This document shows, in pieces, positions 1 through 8,499 of a stretch of DNA of 64,000 bases (positions are counted from its first letter, which is position 1; every line of letters starts with the position of its first letter). This stretch comes from Myxococcus eversor. GTDB lineage: Bacteria; Myxococcota; Myxococcia; Myxococcales; Myxococcaceae. Where the stretch lies: positions 119,136-183,135 of the forward strand of contig NZ_JAAIXY010000020.1 in NCBI RefSeq assembly GCF_010894455.1, in the 5' to 3' direction. The notes under the pieces were generated by a model. That model saw only the letters and a list, made by a program, of their open reading frames with translations, had not been told where the DNA came from and did no database searches. A program made the position numbers and the translations under genes.

Positions 1-57
1 GTCGCTGGGCCTCTTCGCGTAGCGCGGGCCAGGATGGGGCAGACTGGAGGGACTCTC

Positions 58-867
58 ATGGTCCGGCCACGTCGCGTGCTCCTCATCGTCCTCTCCGTCT
101 TCGCGGTGGTGTACCTGGGCCTGTGTGTCGCGGCCTTCGCGCTCCAGCGTCCGTTGCTCTACCCGGCGCCCAAGGCGCCCATACCGCTGCCAGCGCAGCT
201 CGGCTTCCGGCGCCTGCCGTTGACGGGTGAGGCATACGTGGACGTGCTCCAGCTCCCAGGGCCTCCTGGGGCGCCGACAGTGGTGCACTTCCATGGCAAC
301 GGAGAGCAGCTGCTGGACCAGCTCGACCTGGGCACGGTGATGAACCAGAACGGCCTGGGCTTCCTGGCCGTCGAGTACCCGGGTTATGGCGCGTCGCCCG
401 GACAACCCTCGGAGCAGGGCATCTACGCGGCTGCCGAGGCGGCGCTGGCGATGCTGCGAGGGCAGGGCGTGCCGTCGGAGCGCACCGTGCTCAGTGGCCG
501 CAGTCTGGGCACGGGCGTGGCGGTGGAGATGGCGCGTCGGGGCCACGGCGCGCGCATCATGTTGGTGGCGCCCTACACCTCCATCTGGGAGGTGGCGGGG
601 CTGGCCTTTCCATTCCTCCCCGCGTCCCTGCTGATGAGGGACCGCTTCGACTCCACGTCGAAGGCGCCGGATATCACCCTGCCGGTGCTCATCATCCATG
701 GGGAGCAGGACACGCTCATTCCGGTGGAGATGGGGCGCAGGCTGGGCGCGCGCTTCCCTCACGCCACCGTGGAGACGGTGCCCGGAGCGGGCCACAACGA
801 TGTGCTGGAGCAGTCGGGGCTGGAACGCGTGCGCCGCATGGCCGTGTTCGCCCTGGGCGGAAGCTGA
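58..867 (+). CDS. membrane-anchored alpha/beta hydrolase
   Basis: A 269-residue serine hydrolase of the Bem46/ABHD13-like type. One hydrophobic segment at residues 7-30 anchors it, leaving the hydrolase domain outside the cytoplasm. Visible landmarks are the oxyanion stretch HFHGNG (78-82), the nucleophile elbow SGRSLGTG with Ser149, the acid in HGEQD (Asp218) and the histidine in GAGHND (His246), so the catalytic triad is complete. An in-frame ATG lies at 34, but GGAGGG sits at a good distance before the ATG at 58, which I prefer. The substrate cannot be told; lipid or peptide esterase is typical for the family. It converges on the CBS protein gene. Confidence 0.85.
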   Translation: MVRPRRVLLIVLSVFAVVYLGLCVAAFALQRPLLYPAPKAPIPLPAQLGFRRLPLTGEAYVDVLQLPGPPGAPTVVHFHGNGEQLLDQLDLGTVMNQNGLGFLAVEYPGYGASPGQPSEQGIYAAAEAALAMLRGQGVPSERTVLSGRSLGTGVAVEMARRGHGARIMLVAPYTSIWEVAGLAFPFLPASLLMRDRFDSTSKAPDITLPVLIIHGEQDTLIPVEMGRRLGARFPHATVETVPGAGHNDVLEQSGLERVRRMAVFALGGS

Positions 868-876
868 AGCGGGCCC

Positions 877-907
877 CGGGGCGCGGGTGTCGTTGTCGCG
901 CGCCCCG
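877..907. terminator. bidirectional terminator-like hairpin
   Basis: A perfect 9-bp stem (877-885 with 899-907, CGGGGCGCG/CGCGCCCCG) with a 13-nt loop lies between the convergent hydrolase and CBS genes. There is no U-tract, so it is only a terminator candidate. Confidence 0.45.
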
Positions 908-923
908 AGGGGGTGTCTTCGAT

Positions 924-1364
924 TCAGTGGACCTGCGAGGGGGACTCGGAGTCGACGGACACCTCGCGCATCAGCTCCGCGGTCTCCTCCGCGCCCAACT
1001 GCTTCACCAGGTCCGCCTGCGCCACCATGCCGCAGACGGAGCCTTCGTCATCGAGCACCACCATGCGACGGACCTGGCTCTGCTCCATCAACTCCAGGCA
1101 GTCCTCCAGGCTGGTGTCGCGATACACGGTGGCCGCGGGAGTGGACATCGCATCGCTCACGTTGAGCATGTAGGGGTCCTTCCCCTTGGCGATGATGCGA
1201 CAGGTGATGTCCCTGTCAGTGATGACGCCGATGGGCCTGTTGTCCACGTCGATGATGGGCAGGGCCCCGCAGTCGCATTCCACCATCCACCGCGCCGCCT
1301 GCTCGATGCCGGTGTCCGGCAGGCAGGTGACGGGGTTCTCGGACATGACTTCTTCGACGTTCAT
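924..1364 (-). CDS. CBS-domain protein
   Basis: A 146-residue protein made of two CBS motifs (about residues 7-60 and 72-125), which together form one Bateman module. The first motif opens with VEEVMSENPVTC and contains GVITDRDI; the second has VSDAMSTPAATV and ends GMVAQADLV. CBS pairs usually bind adenine nucleotides and act as energy or redox sensors; no effector domain is attached here, so it is a stand-alone regulator type. The ATG at 1364 has GGGAGG five bases upstream. The frame stays open further upstream, but that stretch lacks protein-like character. Confidence 0.88.
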   Translation of the reverse strand: MNVEEVMSENPVTCLPDTGIEQAARWMVECDCGALPIIDVDNRPIGVITDRDITCRIIAKGKDPYMLNVSDAMSTPAATVYRDTSLEDCLELMEQSQVRRMVVLDDEGSVCGMVAQADLVKQLGAEETAELMREVSVDSESPSQVH

Positions 1365-1510
1365 GGCGGCCTCCCGGGGCGTATGACTCTCCCCGGGAAG
1401 GTGGACCTCTTCGCGGAAGGCGACAGGGTGAGTCCAGAGCGTCCGCCGTTCGGTCGGCCCGGGATGCGGGGGCGTGGTTCGAGGACTGGCCAGCGACGGG
1501 GCGAGGGGCG

Positions 1511-2044
1511 TCAGTCGTGGGGAAGTCGCTGCTCGTACTCGGCTTCGAGTCGGGCATGCGTGGACCAGAAGCCCCGAGGCTCCCGACCGGAGAGACGGTC
1601 GTCGAGGATGCCCAGGTGCGTGTCCCAGCCGCTGGCGACGTTGACCCGGTCGGCGCGAGTGACGAGCCGGCGGTGCGTGAGGACGAGCAGCACCTCGGTG
1701 CCGCGCTCGCTCAGCTCGAACGTCACCTCGGAGGGAGCGCCCGTCTGCTCGGCCCAGGTGTAGCTCAGCGCGTGGGGAGGCTCGTAGCGGGTGACGTGAC
1801 CGATGTGCCGGTGGCCATCGCGCATGACCTCGTAGCGCTTGGGCACGGGCTCGTGGGAGAGCGTGGAGTGGAGGAAGCGCAGCTCGACGCGGCCTCCCTC
1901 GCGCGGCTCCAGCGCTCCTGCCGCCAGCCACTGACCGCGCTTCTCCGAGTCCGTGAGGAACTCCCAGACGCGTTCGATGGGCCCGGGCAACACGCGCTCC
2001 AGGCGCACCGTCTGCGGCTCGGTGACGGCTCCGTACTCAGCCAT
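1511..2044 (-). CDS. SRPBCC/AHSA1-family protein (second copy)
   Basis: A 177-residue START-like (Aha1 C-terminal type) protein. The N-terminal strand-helix signature VRLERVLPGPIERVWEFLTD is followed by GQWLA and the family strand YTWAEQ. Members form a hydrophobic cavity for small ligands; those in ArsR operons are thought to bind or act on the regulator's signal. It is the third gene of an arsR-type operon: its ATG overlaps the end of the preceding SRPBCC gene by 8 bases, so it is probably translationally coupled. The actual ligand is unknown. Confidence 0.85.
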   Translation of the reverse strand: MAEYGAVTEPQTVRLERVLPGPIERVWEFLTDSEKRGQWLAAGALEPREGGRVELRFLHSTLSHEPVPKRYEVMRDGHRHIGHVTRYEPPHALSYTWAEQTGAPSEVTFELSERGTEVLLVLTHRRLVTRADRVNVASGWDTHLGILDDRLSGREPRGFWSTHARLEAEYEQRLPHD

Positions 2045-2510
2045 GGTGCGACTCCTGAGGGACGAGCGCGCGGGTGAGGGCGGTGAGCATGGTGGCCCAG
2101 CCCGCCTGCGTGCGGTCGGCGTACTCGGCCCACTTGGAGGACATGACGTGGGTCAGCGTCAGCTCGCAGCCCGTGCCCTGGGGACGGAAGTCCAGACTCA
2201 CTCGGCTGATGTCCTCTTCCGTCATGACGTCCTCGCGAATGGCCCAGGTGAAGACGAGGCGGCGCGGACGGTCGACCTCCAGGTACGTGCCGATGTGGTC
2301 GATGTCCGTCTCCCCTCGACGCACGAGGAAGGAGAACGTGCCGCCCACGCGAGCGTCGACGTGGAGGTGGAGGACCTGCTCGGTGCGGACGCGCGGGCCG
2401 AACATCCACTGGCCCAGGAGCTTCGCGTCGACCCAGGCGTCGAAGACGCGCTCGGCGGGCGTGTCGAAGTGGCGGACGAGCTGGACCTGGATGGAGGTGT
2501 CGGTGCTCAT
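2037..2510 (-). CDS. SRPBCC/AHSA1-family protein (first copy)
   Basis: A 157-residue START-like protein. It begins with the family pattern VQLVRHFDTPAERVFDAWVD, followed by WMFGP and VFTWA. It lies between the ArsR gene (ATGA overlap at 2507-2510) and a second SRPBCC gene (8-base overlap), so all three are one transcript. The two copies are clearly diverged from each other, which suggests different ligands or a heteromeric role rather than a recent duplication. The start at 2510 follows directly from the overlap and gives a domain-length protein. Confidence 0.88.
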   Translation of the reverse strand: MSTDTSIQVQLVRHFDTPAERVFDAWVDAKLLGQWMFGPRVRTEQVLHLHVDARVGGTFSFLVRRGETDIDHIGTYLEVDRPRRLVFTWAIREDVMTEEDISRVSLDFRPQGTGCELTLTHVMSSKWAEYADRTQAGWATMLTALTRALVPQESHHG

Positions 2511-2878
2511 CGCGAGCGTCCTTTCTTGCGAGGGGATGCAGCGGGGGAAGGTGTGTCTGCTCGAAGGAGCGCCTCCAGGGCGTCCAGGCTCTCGCTCCAG
2601 AAGCGCTCGTAGTAGTGGAGCCAGTCGCGCACCTCCGACAGGGGTTTCGCGTCCAGTCGGCACACGTGCGTGCGGCCCTTCACCTCGCGGCGCACCAGCC
2701 CCGCGCGCTCCAGCACCTTGATGTGCTTGGAGGCGGCGGCCAGGGACATCCGGAAGGGGGCCGCCAACTCGCCCACGCTGCGCTCGTGCGAGGACAGGCT
2801 GCGCAGCATCGCCCGTCGGGTCGGGTCCGACAGCGCGTGGAAGGTATTGTCGAGCTGGGTGGCATGTTGTTCAACCAT
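2507..2878 (-). CDS. ArsR/SmtB-family repressor, leaderless start
   Basis: A 123-residue winged-helix regulator. The core SDPTRRAMLRSL, the recognition helix region MSLAAASKHIKVLERAGLV and the wing REVKGRTHVCRL match the SdpR-like branch of ArsR proteins that partner with SRPBCC proteins. It lacks the CxC metal-binding pattern of true arsenic or zinc sensors, so a metal signal is unlikely. Translation starts at the ATG at 2878, which lies inside the operator palindrome and only 7 nt after the -10 box, with no Shine-Dalgarno; the message is probably leaderless. It is the first gene of the three-gene operon and likely represses itself. Confidence 0.88.
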   Translation of the reverse strand: MVEQHATQLDNTFHALSDPTRRAMLRSLSSHERSVGELAAPFRMSLAAASKHIKVLERAGLVRREVKGRTHVCRLDAKPLSEVRDWLHYYERFWSESLDALEALLRADTPSPAASPRKKGRSR

Positions 2879-2887
2879 AAGGTTGAA
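2870..2887 (-). promoter_or_regulatory. operator palindrome over the arsR start codon
   Basis: A perfect 7-bp inverted repeat, TTCAACC-(4 nt)-GGTTGAA. It overlaps the -10 box on one side and covers the ATG GTT GAA start of the regulator on the other. This is a typical spot for ArsR autorepression. Confidence 0.75.
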
Positions 2888-2913
2888 TATAAACCCGCGC
2901 TCGGGACTGTCAA
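2879..2913 (-). promoter_or_regulatory. sigma-70-type promoter of the arsR operon
   Basis: On the minus strand a perfect -35 TTGACA (2908-2913) is followed after 16 nt by TATATT (2886-2891). The start codon begins 7-8 nt later, which places the transcription start at or next to the A of the ATG. Confidence 0.75.
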
Positions 2914-2985
2914 CCGGCGAAGCTGGGGCCCCGGGTGGGGAGGCTGGTACGCTGGGCGCGCCTTTCATTATCGGGAGACGCGCCC

Positions 2986-3870
2986 ATGTCCCATGCCTCG
3001 ACACCCGTCATCGGCATCATCGGTGGCAGCGGCCTGTACCAGATTGACGGTTTGAAGGACGTCACCTGGAAGAAGGTGGCCTCTCCGTTTGGCGAGCCGT
3101 CCGACGAGCTGTGCTTCGGCACGCTGGAGGGGCAGCGCGTCGTCTTCCTGCCGCGCCATGGCCGGGGCCACCGAATCGCCCCGAGCGACATCAACTTCCG
3201 GGCGAACGTCGACGCGCTCAAGCGCAGCGGGGTGACGGACCTGCTCTCGCTGTCCGCCGTGGGCAGCCTGCGCGAGGACCTGCCGCCGGGCGTCTTCGTG
3301 GTGGTGGACCAGTTCATCGACCGGACCTTCGCGCGGGAGAAGAGCTTCTTCGGCACGGGGCTCGTGGCGCACGTGTCCATGGCGAAGCCGGTGTGCTCGC
3401 GGCTGGGAGACGCGGTGATGTCCGCGTGCGAGACGCTGGGCGTGGCCGCTCGGCGGGGCGGCACCTACCTGGCGATGGAGGGGCCGCAGTTCTCCTCGCT
3501 GGCGGAGAGCCGGCTGTACCGGACGTGGGGCTGTGACGTCATCGGCATGACGAACATGCCGGAGGCGAAGCTCGCCCGGGAAGCGGAGCTCTGTTACGCG
3601 ACGGTGGCCATGGTGACGGACTTCGATTGCTGGCATCCGGACCATGACGCCGTCACCGTGGACCAGGTGGTGTCCGTACTGCTGGGCAACGCGGGCAAGG
3701 CGCGCGGGCTGGTGAAGCAGGTGGCCCCGCTGCTCGGCGGGCACGAGGGGCCCTGTCGCCAGGGTTGCCAGCGCGCCCTGGACCACGCGCTCATCACCGC
3801 GCCCGAGGCTCGGGATTCCGCGCTCGTACAGAAGCTGTCCGCCGTGGCCGGCCGGGTGCTGAGCCGATGA
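2986..3870 (+). CDS. mtnP: S-methyl-5'-thioadenosine phosphorylase
   Basis: A 294-residue nucleoside phosphorylase. It splits methylthioadenosine (and usually 5'-deoxyadenosine) with phosphate into adenine and the pentose-1-phosphate. Family marks are IIGGSGLY near the N-terminus, [20 protein letters not shown] (phosphate/ribose loop), [15 protein letters not shown] (methionine contact region) and [19 protein letters not shown]. Length is normal. The start at 2986 has GGGAGA upstream; an in-frame start at 2935 has no ribosome site. It is the first gene of the mtnP-mtnA-aldolase operon and divergent from arsR. Confidence 0.95.
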   Translation: MSHASTPVIGIIGGSGLYQIDGLKDVTWKKVASPFGEPSDELCFGTLEGQRVVFLPRHGRGHRIAPSDINFRANVDALKRSGVTDLLSLSAVGSLREDLPPGVFVVVDQFIDRTFAREKSFFGTGLVAHVSMAKPVCSRLGDAVMSACETLGVAARRGGTYLAMEGPQFSSLAESRLYRTWGCDVIGMTNMPEAKLAREAELCYATVAMVTDFDCWHPDHDAVTVDQVVSVLLGNAGKARGLVKQVAPLLGGHEGPCRQGCQRALDHALITAPEARDSALVQKLSAVAGRVLSR

Positions 3871-4973
3871 AGGTCCAGGGCAAGCCCACGCGCTCCCTCT
3901 GGCTGGAGCCCGACGGGCAGGCGGTGGGCATCATCGACCAGACGCGCCTGCCCCATGCCTTCGTCACCGCGCGACTCGTCACGTTGGAAGAGGCCGCGCA
4001 CGCCATCCGCGAGATGCGGGTGCGAGGCGCTCCGCTCATCGGCGCCACCGCCGCGTATGGCGTCTGGCTGGCGCTGCGCGAGGACGCGTCGGACGCGGCG
4101 CTGAGCCGGGCCCTCTCCGTCCTGGGCGCGACGCGTCCCACCGCCGTCAACCTGCACTGGGCGCTGGAGCAGATGCGCCGGCTGCTGGAGCCGCTGCCCG
4201 TCTCCGAGCGAGAGGGCGCCGCGAAGAAGCGCGCGGCCGAGCTGTGCGACGAGGACGTGGCCATCAACCGCGCCATGGGCGGGCACGGCCTGAAGCTGCT
4301 GGAGGCCGCCTGGGCGCGGAAGGGCCGTCGGGGACGGCTGGACGTGCTCACGCACTGCAACGCCGGGTGGCTGGCGACGGTGGACTGGGGCACGGCGCTG
4401 TCGCCCATCTACCTGGCGCACGACGCGGGGCTGCCCGTGCATGTCTGGGTGGACGAGACGCGTCCTCGCAACCAGGGCGCGGGGCTGACGGCCTGGGAGC
4501 TGGGCCAGCACGGCGTCCCGCACACCGTCATCGCCGACAACGTGGGAGGCCACCTGATGCAGCACGGACAGGTGGACCTCTGCATCGTCGGCACGGACCG
4601 CACCACGGCGCACGGGGACGTGGCGAACAAGATTGGCACCTACCTGAAGGCGCTGGCGGCGAAGGACAACGGCGTGCCCTTCTACGTGGCGCTGCCCTCG
4701 CCCACCATCGACTGGAGCCTGAGGGACGGCGTGCGGGAGATTCCGATTGAGCAGCGCGACGGCCGGGAGCTGAGCGACGTCACCGGGCGGCTGGCGTCGG
4801 GTGAAGTGGCCACGGTGCGGGTGACGCCGGAGGGCAGCCCTTCCGCCAACTACGCGTTCGACGTGACTCCAGCGCGGCTGGTGACGGCGCTCATCACCGA
4901 GCGGGGCGTGTGTCCCGCCACCGAGGAGGGGCTGCGCTCGCTCTTCCCGGAGCGCGCGAGGGGTGTGTCGTGA
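3867..4973 (+). CDS. mtnA: S-methyl-5-thioribose-1-phosphate isomerase
   Basis: A 368-residue eIF2B-like isomerase that turns methylthioribose-1-phosphate (or 5-deoxyribose-1-phosphate) into the ribulose form. Hallmarks are [14 protein letters not shown], the catalytic-cysteine motif [33 protein letters not shown] and [19 protein letters not shown] with its catalytic Asp, then [13 protein letters not shown]. The ATG overlaps the mtnP stop (ATGA, 3867-3870), so the two are coupled. It supplies the substrate of the class II aldolase encoded next. Confidence 0.95.
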   Translation: MKVQGKPTRSLWLEPDGQAVGIIDQTRLPHAFVTARLVTLEEAAHAIREMRVRGAPLIGATAAYGVWLALREDASDAALSRALSVLGATRPTAVNLHWALEQMRRLLEPLPVSEREGAAKKRAAELCDEDVAINRAMGGHGLKLLEAAWARKGRRGRLDVLTHCNAGWLATVDWGTALSPIYLAHDAGLPVHVWVDETRPRNQGAGLTAWELGQHGVPHTVIADNVGGHLMQHGQVDLCIVGTDRTTAHGDVANKIGTYLKALAAKDNGVPFYVALPSPTIDWSLRDGVREIPIEQRDGRELSDVTGRLASGEVATVRVTPEGSPSANYAFDVTPARLVTALITERGVCPATEEGLRSLFPERARGVS

Positions 4974-5632
4974 GCGGCCGGGATGACCGCGCCTCGCGCG
5001 AGGCGATGATTGCCACCTGCCGGAAGATGAACGCGTCGGGGCTCAACCAGGGGACATCCGGCAACCTGAGCCTGCGCGTGGAGGAGGGCTTCCTGCTGAC
5101 GCCCACCGGCATGGACTACGACGCACTGACGCCGGAAGACATCGTCCTCATGCGCATGGACGGGAGCCACGAGGGACGCAGGCGCCCCTCGTCGGAGTGG
5201 CAGCTCCACCGGGACATCCTGGTGGCGCGTCCGGAGGTGGGCGCGGTGCTGCACGCGCACTCCATGTTCTGCACCACGCTGGCGTGTCTGCGCCGGGGCA
5301 TTCCCGCCTTCCACTACATGGTCTGCGCGGCGGGAGGCGTGGACGTGCGCTGCGCGGCCTATGCGACGTTCGGCACCGATGCGCTGGCGCGTCACGTGCT
5401 GGAGGCGCTGGAGGGCCGCAAGGCCTGCCTGATGGCGAACCACGGCATGCTCGCGCTGGGGAGCAATCTGGCCGGAGCCTTCAAGCTGGCGGTGGAGGTG
5501 GAGACGCTCGCGGCCATGTACTGGCGGGCGCTTCAAGTGGGCGAGCCCGTGCTGCTCGACGACGCGGAGATGGCGCGGGTGCTGGAGAAGTTCAAGACGT
5601 ACGGGCAGCAGTCGCCGCCCGTGGCGTCCTGA
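4970..5632 (+). CDS. class II (FucA-like) aldolase, probable MTA/5'-dAdo salvage aldolase
   Basis: A 220-residue zinc aldolase/dehydratase of the class II aldolase/adducin family. It shows [11 protein letters not shown] (phosphate loop, 27-36), [17 protein letters not shown], the catalytic Glu in PSSEW (Glu76), zinc ligands in HAHS (His95, His97) and NHGM (His158). The NQGTSGN form resembles fuculose-phosphate aldolase more than the MtnB dehydratase. It starts with a GTG overlapping the mtnA stop (GTGA). With mtnP and mtnA ahead of it, the best role is cleavage of the 5-substituted ribulose-1-phosphate to DHAP plus an aldehyde (DHAP shunt). MtnB activity remains the alternative. Confidence 0.85.
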   Translation: MSGRDDRASREAMIATCRKMNASGLNQGTSGNLSLRVEEGFLLTPTGMDYDALTPEDIVLMRMDGSHEGRRRPSSEWQLHRDILVARPEVGAVLHAHSMFCTTLACLRRGIPAFHYMVCAAGGVDVRCAAYATFGTDALARHVLEALEGRKACLMANHGMLALGSNLAGAFKLAVEVETLAAMYWRALQVGEPVLLDDAEMARVLEKFKTYGQQSPPVAS

Positions 5633-5639
5633 AAAAAGC

Positions 5640-6851
5640 CTACGCCGCGCGCAGCGTGAGCACCGTCACCTCGGGCGGGACGCCCAATCGGAAGGGCAGC
5701 CAGTGGCCGGTGCCGCCGGACACATAGAGCTGATGGTCCCCTCGGCGATAGCGGCCGAGCATGTACTGGAAGGCGAACCAGAACGCGGGCACGCCGAAGA
5801 ACGCCACCTGGCCGCCGTGGGTGTGGCCGGCGAGGGTGAGCCGCGCACCGCGCTCCGCGGCGTTGTTGAAGAAGTCGGGGTGGTGGGACAGGCAGAGGAT
5901 GACTTCGTCGGGGGAGGTGCCCTGGAAGGCCTTCTCGGCGGACTGGAGCATGCGCTCGGCCTTCACGCGGTGGCTGCGGCCGGACATGGGGTAGTCCACG
6001 CCGACGACGCGCACGCGCTGACCGCCGTGCTCGATGACGTGTGACGAGTCCACCAGCAGCCGCACCGGGCCGCCGCGCGCCTGGGACTGCGCATAGGCCC
6101 GCACGACTTCGTCGAGGCCGCGCCAGTGCTCGTGGTTGCCGAGCACCGCCAGCATGCCGTGACGGGCCTTGCACGACTCCAGCGCGGCCATGGTGCCGTC
6201 GAGCTGGTCCAGGTCGTCGATGAGGTCCCCCGTCATCACCTGGAGGTCCACCTGGGCCTCGTTCATCGCCGCCACGGTGTCCCGGAGGTACTGGGTGTCG
6301 ATGAAGGTGCCGACGTGTACGTCGGTAATCTGGCCGATGCGAAACCCGTCCAGCGCGGGGGGCAGCCCAGGCAGGCGCACCTCCACCGACTTCACGGTGA
6401 AGCCCGAGGAGCCGCCCGCGACTCCCATCGTGCTCGTTCCCGCCGCGAACACCGGCACCGCGCGCCCCGCGTGGGTCAGCAGGGTGCGGCGGCTCATCCC
6501 ACCCAGGGCGGGGGGCGGGGTGATGGGGGCAATCACGTCGGAGTCGAGCGGGACGGAGGGCGCGAGCACCGCGTTCTTCCGGTCCACCCACTTTCGCAGC
6601 AGGGCGAGGGGTGAGCCGATGAGCAGGACGATGATGGCGGAGACGGACCACCCCACGGTGAACATCCGGAGCGCGGCGGGCACCTCGACCTGGGGTCCCG
6701 CCAGCAGGGGGACCAGCCACACGACGAGCGAGCCCACCGAGCCGCCCAGCAGCACCCACCGCCGCCATCCACGCAGCAGGTCGGGCCAGAGCGCCCGCAG
6801 CACGCCCCAGGCGCCCACATAGACCAAGAGGAGAAGCAACGGCCTGCCCAT
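5640..6851 (-). CDS. membrane metallophosphoesterase (YkuE-like)
   Basis: A 403-residue protein. The N-terminal part carries about three membrane helices (residues 1-95). A twin-arginine-like stretch SRRTLLTHAGRAVPVFAAG follows, then a calcineurin-like phosphoesterase domain with the metal motifs DVHVG, GDLIDD, GNHEHW, LSHHPD and GHTHGGQ. All metal-binding residues look intact. Relatives act on lipid pyrophosphates or nucleotides at the membrane; the substrate here is not evident. ATG at 6851 is favoured because GGGAG sits seven bases before it; a GTG at 6857 is too close to that site. It converges on the aldolase operon. Confidence 0.88.
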   Translation of the reverse strand: MGRPLLLLLVYVGAWGVLRALWPDLLRGWRRWVLLGGSVGSLVVWLVPLLAGPQVEVPAALRMFTVGWSVSAIIVLLIGSPLALLRKWVDRKNAVLAPSVPLDSDVIAPITPPPALGGMSRRTLLTHAGRAVPVFAAGTSTMGVAGGSSGFTVKSVEVRLPGLPPALDGFRIGQITDVHVGTFIDTQYLRDTVAAMNEAQVDLQVMTGDLIDDLDQLDGTMAALESCKARHGMLAVLGNHEHWRGLDEVVRAYAQSQARGGPVRLLVDSSHVIEHGGQRVRVVGVDYPMSGRSHRVKAERMLQSAEKAFQGTSPDEVILCLSHHPDFFNNAAERGARLTLAGHTHGGQVAFFGVPAFWFAFQYMLGRYRRGDHQLYVSGGTGHWLPFRLGVPPEVTVLTLRAA

Positions 6852-7026
6852 CCACACACTCCCACGCGCTGGAGAGCCCGAGTCATAGCGGCGAATCGTC
6901 GGCCCCGCCGCACGAAGTGGCTCGATGTAGGAGAGAGCAGGGCCCTGGGGCTCGGCCAGGAGCGGCGGAGCGCCGGGCCGTCCTCCCTACGCTGGAGCCC
7001 GACGCGACATTCCCGCCGAGGGCGAA

Positions 7027-7563
7027 TCAGCCCCGGGCGCCGGGGCTGGCCATGCGCAGGTGCGCGTGCAGCGTCTCCGTGCGCAGGTAGAGGAACTGGG
7101 CATCGCCGAAACCCAGCGCGTCTCCATCCGTGAGGAGGACCTCCTGCTCCGGGGTGAGCGACGCGGTGTTGACCCACGTCCCGTTCATCGAGCCCACGTC
7201 CTTCACGGAGCAGTCCCCGCGTGACGCGTGCCACTTCAGCGTGGCGTGGTGCTTGGAGACCGACGGGTCCGGGACGAGCAGCGTGCAGCCCTCAATCCTC
7301 CCCACCGTCAGCTCCTGGCCATCGACGACCGGACGCAGGAAGTGGACCTCCAGCGCATCGAAGCCGCGGAGCATGACGAAGAGGCGGTCCACCAGCCGGC
7401 TGCGATGGGCCATGCCCACGGTGCGCGCCTCGCCCAGCCGCATCGCCACCTGCTGGAAGACGGGTTCGGGCGGCTGCTGGACGAGGACCACGGGCCCGGA
7501 AGCATCGAGGAAGGCTTCCAGGGTTGCCAGGGCGAACGGGCGAAGTTGCTTCACGGACGGCAT
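7027..7563 (-). CDS. FHA-domain protein
   Basis: A 178-residue protein with an FHA phosphothreonine-binding domain at about residues 88-160. The pattern is complete: TVGR...LLVPDPSVSKHHATLKW and VKDVGSMNGTWVN carry the Gly-Arg, Ser-x-x-His and Asn-Gly residues. The first ~85 residues have no recognisable domain. FHA proteins read out Ser/Thr kinase signalling, which is abundant in myxobacteria and represented in this window. The ATG at 7563 gives the complete frame. No operon partner is visible. Confidence 0.9.
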   Translation of the reverse strand: MPSVKQLRPFALATLEAFLDASGPVVLVQQPPEPVFQQVAMRLGEARTVGMAHRSRLVDRLFVMLRGFDALEVHFLRPVVDGQELTVGRIEGCTLLVPDPSVSKHHATLKWHASRGDCSVKDVGSMNGTWVNTASLTPEQEVLLTDGDALGFGDAQFLYLRTETLHAHLRMASPGARG

Positions 7564-7874
7564 GGTGGCCGCAACTTAACCCGGAGCCGCTGGCGGACGC
7601 TCGCGACGTCGGCGCGCCCCCGGCTGTCGTCCACCAGATGACGCTCCCATGCGAGCACACGAGGACGCCCGGGCCCAGGATGGACGGAAGGTTTCATGTC
7701 GAGCGTTCCAGGGCTCAATCCATGCGCAGTGGTTGCGGCGGACTGTAATCCCAGACTTGAGACGGGCCTGAAAACATTTCAGATAGTGGCAATCAACGAT
7801 AGAGGCGAAAAGACAATCATTGCATATGGGTAGCGGGGCTCAGGTCGGTGAGTCCCATCACCCAGGAGAACCAT
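7564..7874. other. intergenic region, probable promoters
   Basis: These 311 bases separate the divergent FHA and small-lipoprotein genes. The right half (about 7760-7835) is clearly richer in A and T than its surroundings, as expected for a promoter of the rightward gene, but I cannot name confident -35/-10 boxes. No conserved reading frame is apparent. Confidence 0.4.
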
Positions 7875-8228
7875 ATGAAGGCGCTGTCATTCATGGTGGT
7901 CGCGGGGCTCGCTGTCGGAATGCTCACGGGGTGTGGACCCGAGGCGTCCTCGCCCGAGGCTGTCTCTGGAGAGCTGGGCCCGCGCTACGAGGCCACGCGC
8001 AGCGACGGCACGCCCGTGACGGTGCGGGATGCCTCGGGAGAGAGCAGCGTGAGCGCGCAGGCCATCGAGGGAGACCGGACTGTCACCCAGGCCGCGTGCT
8101 GGGTGACGCTCCAGTGGTGTAGCGAGCCGGGGACCGGCGACATCGTCTGCACCCAGAACGGCGGCTGCACCACCGCGCAGTTCATCTCGGCGTGCATCTC
8201 GCTGGCCGAGGATATCTGCGGAATCTGA
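7875..8228 (+). CDS. small Cys-rich lipoprotein
   Basis: A 117-residue exported protein. The N-terminus MKALSFMVVAGLAVGMLTGC is a lipoprotein signal with lipobox LTGC. A polar linker without cysteines (to about residue 75) follows, then a compact C-terminal region with six cysteines (CW...WC...VC...GC...AC...IC), probably three disulfides. AGGAG at 7864-7868 sets the ATG at 7875. Small lipoproteins of this two-part build are common in myxobacteria; their function is unknown. A 13-bp hairpin follows the stop. Confidence 0.75.
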   Translation: MKALSFMVVAGLAVGMLTGCGPEASSPEAVSGELGPRYEATRSDGTPVTVRDASGESSVSAQAIEGDRTVTQAACWVTLQWCSEPGTGDIVCTQNGGCTTAQFISACISLAEDICGI

Positions 8229-8242
8229 AACATCCGTGGATA

Positions 8243-8277
8243 GACAGCGTCAGCCTGGAGCTCGGGCTGACGCTGTC
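8243..8277 (+). terminator. terminator hairpin after the small lipoprotein
   Basis: A perfect 13-bp stem (8243-8255 with 8265-8277, GACAGCGTCAGCC/GGCTGACGCTGTC) with a 9-nt loop starts 14 nt after the stop codon. The U-tract is weak, but stem length and position support transcription termination. Confidence 0.7.
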
Positions 8278-8499
8278 GCACTGCTTGCCTGATTCCTCTC
8301 ACTCTCCGTGGAGCCCGAGCCGGCTCCGGGGAGACGTGGGTGTGCGACATTGGACAACCATGCGCGGGGCCTCGCACGCGGGGCGTGTCGTGGCTGTGCG
8401 TGGTGCGCCGCGTCGTGAGACAAGGCTTTGTTCAGGTGACGTCGCAGGTTACATCCTCGTGACACAAACATCTGTGTTCGCACGAGGAGTCCTCGGACC

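Noticed and set aside
1-22. Possible C-terminal end of an upstream plus-strand gene (SLGLFA then TAG)
   Set aside because: Six codons are too few to support a gene; it is plausible only from the edge position.
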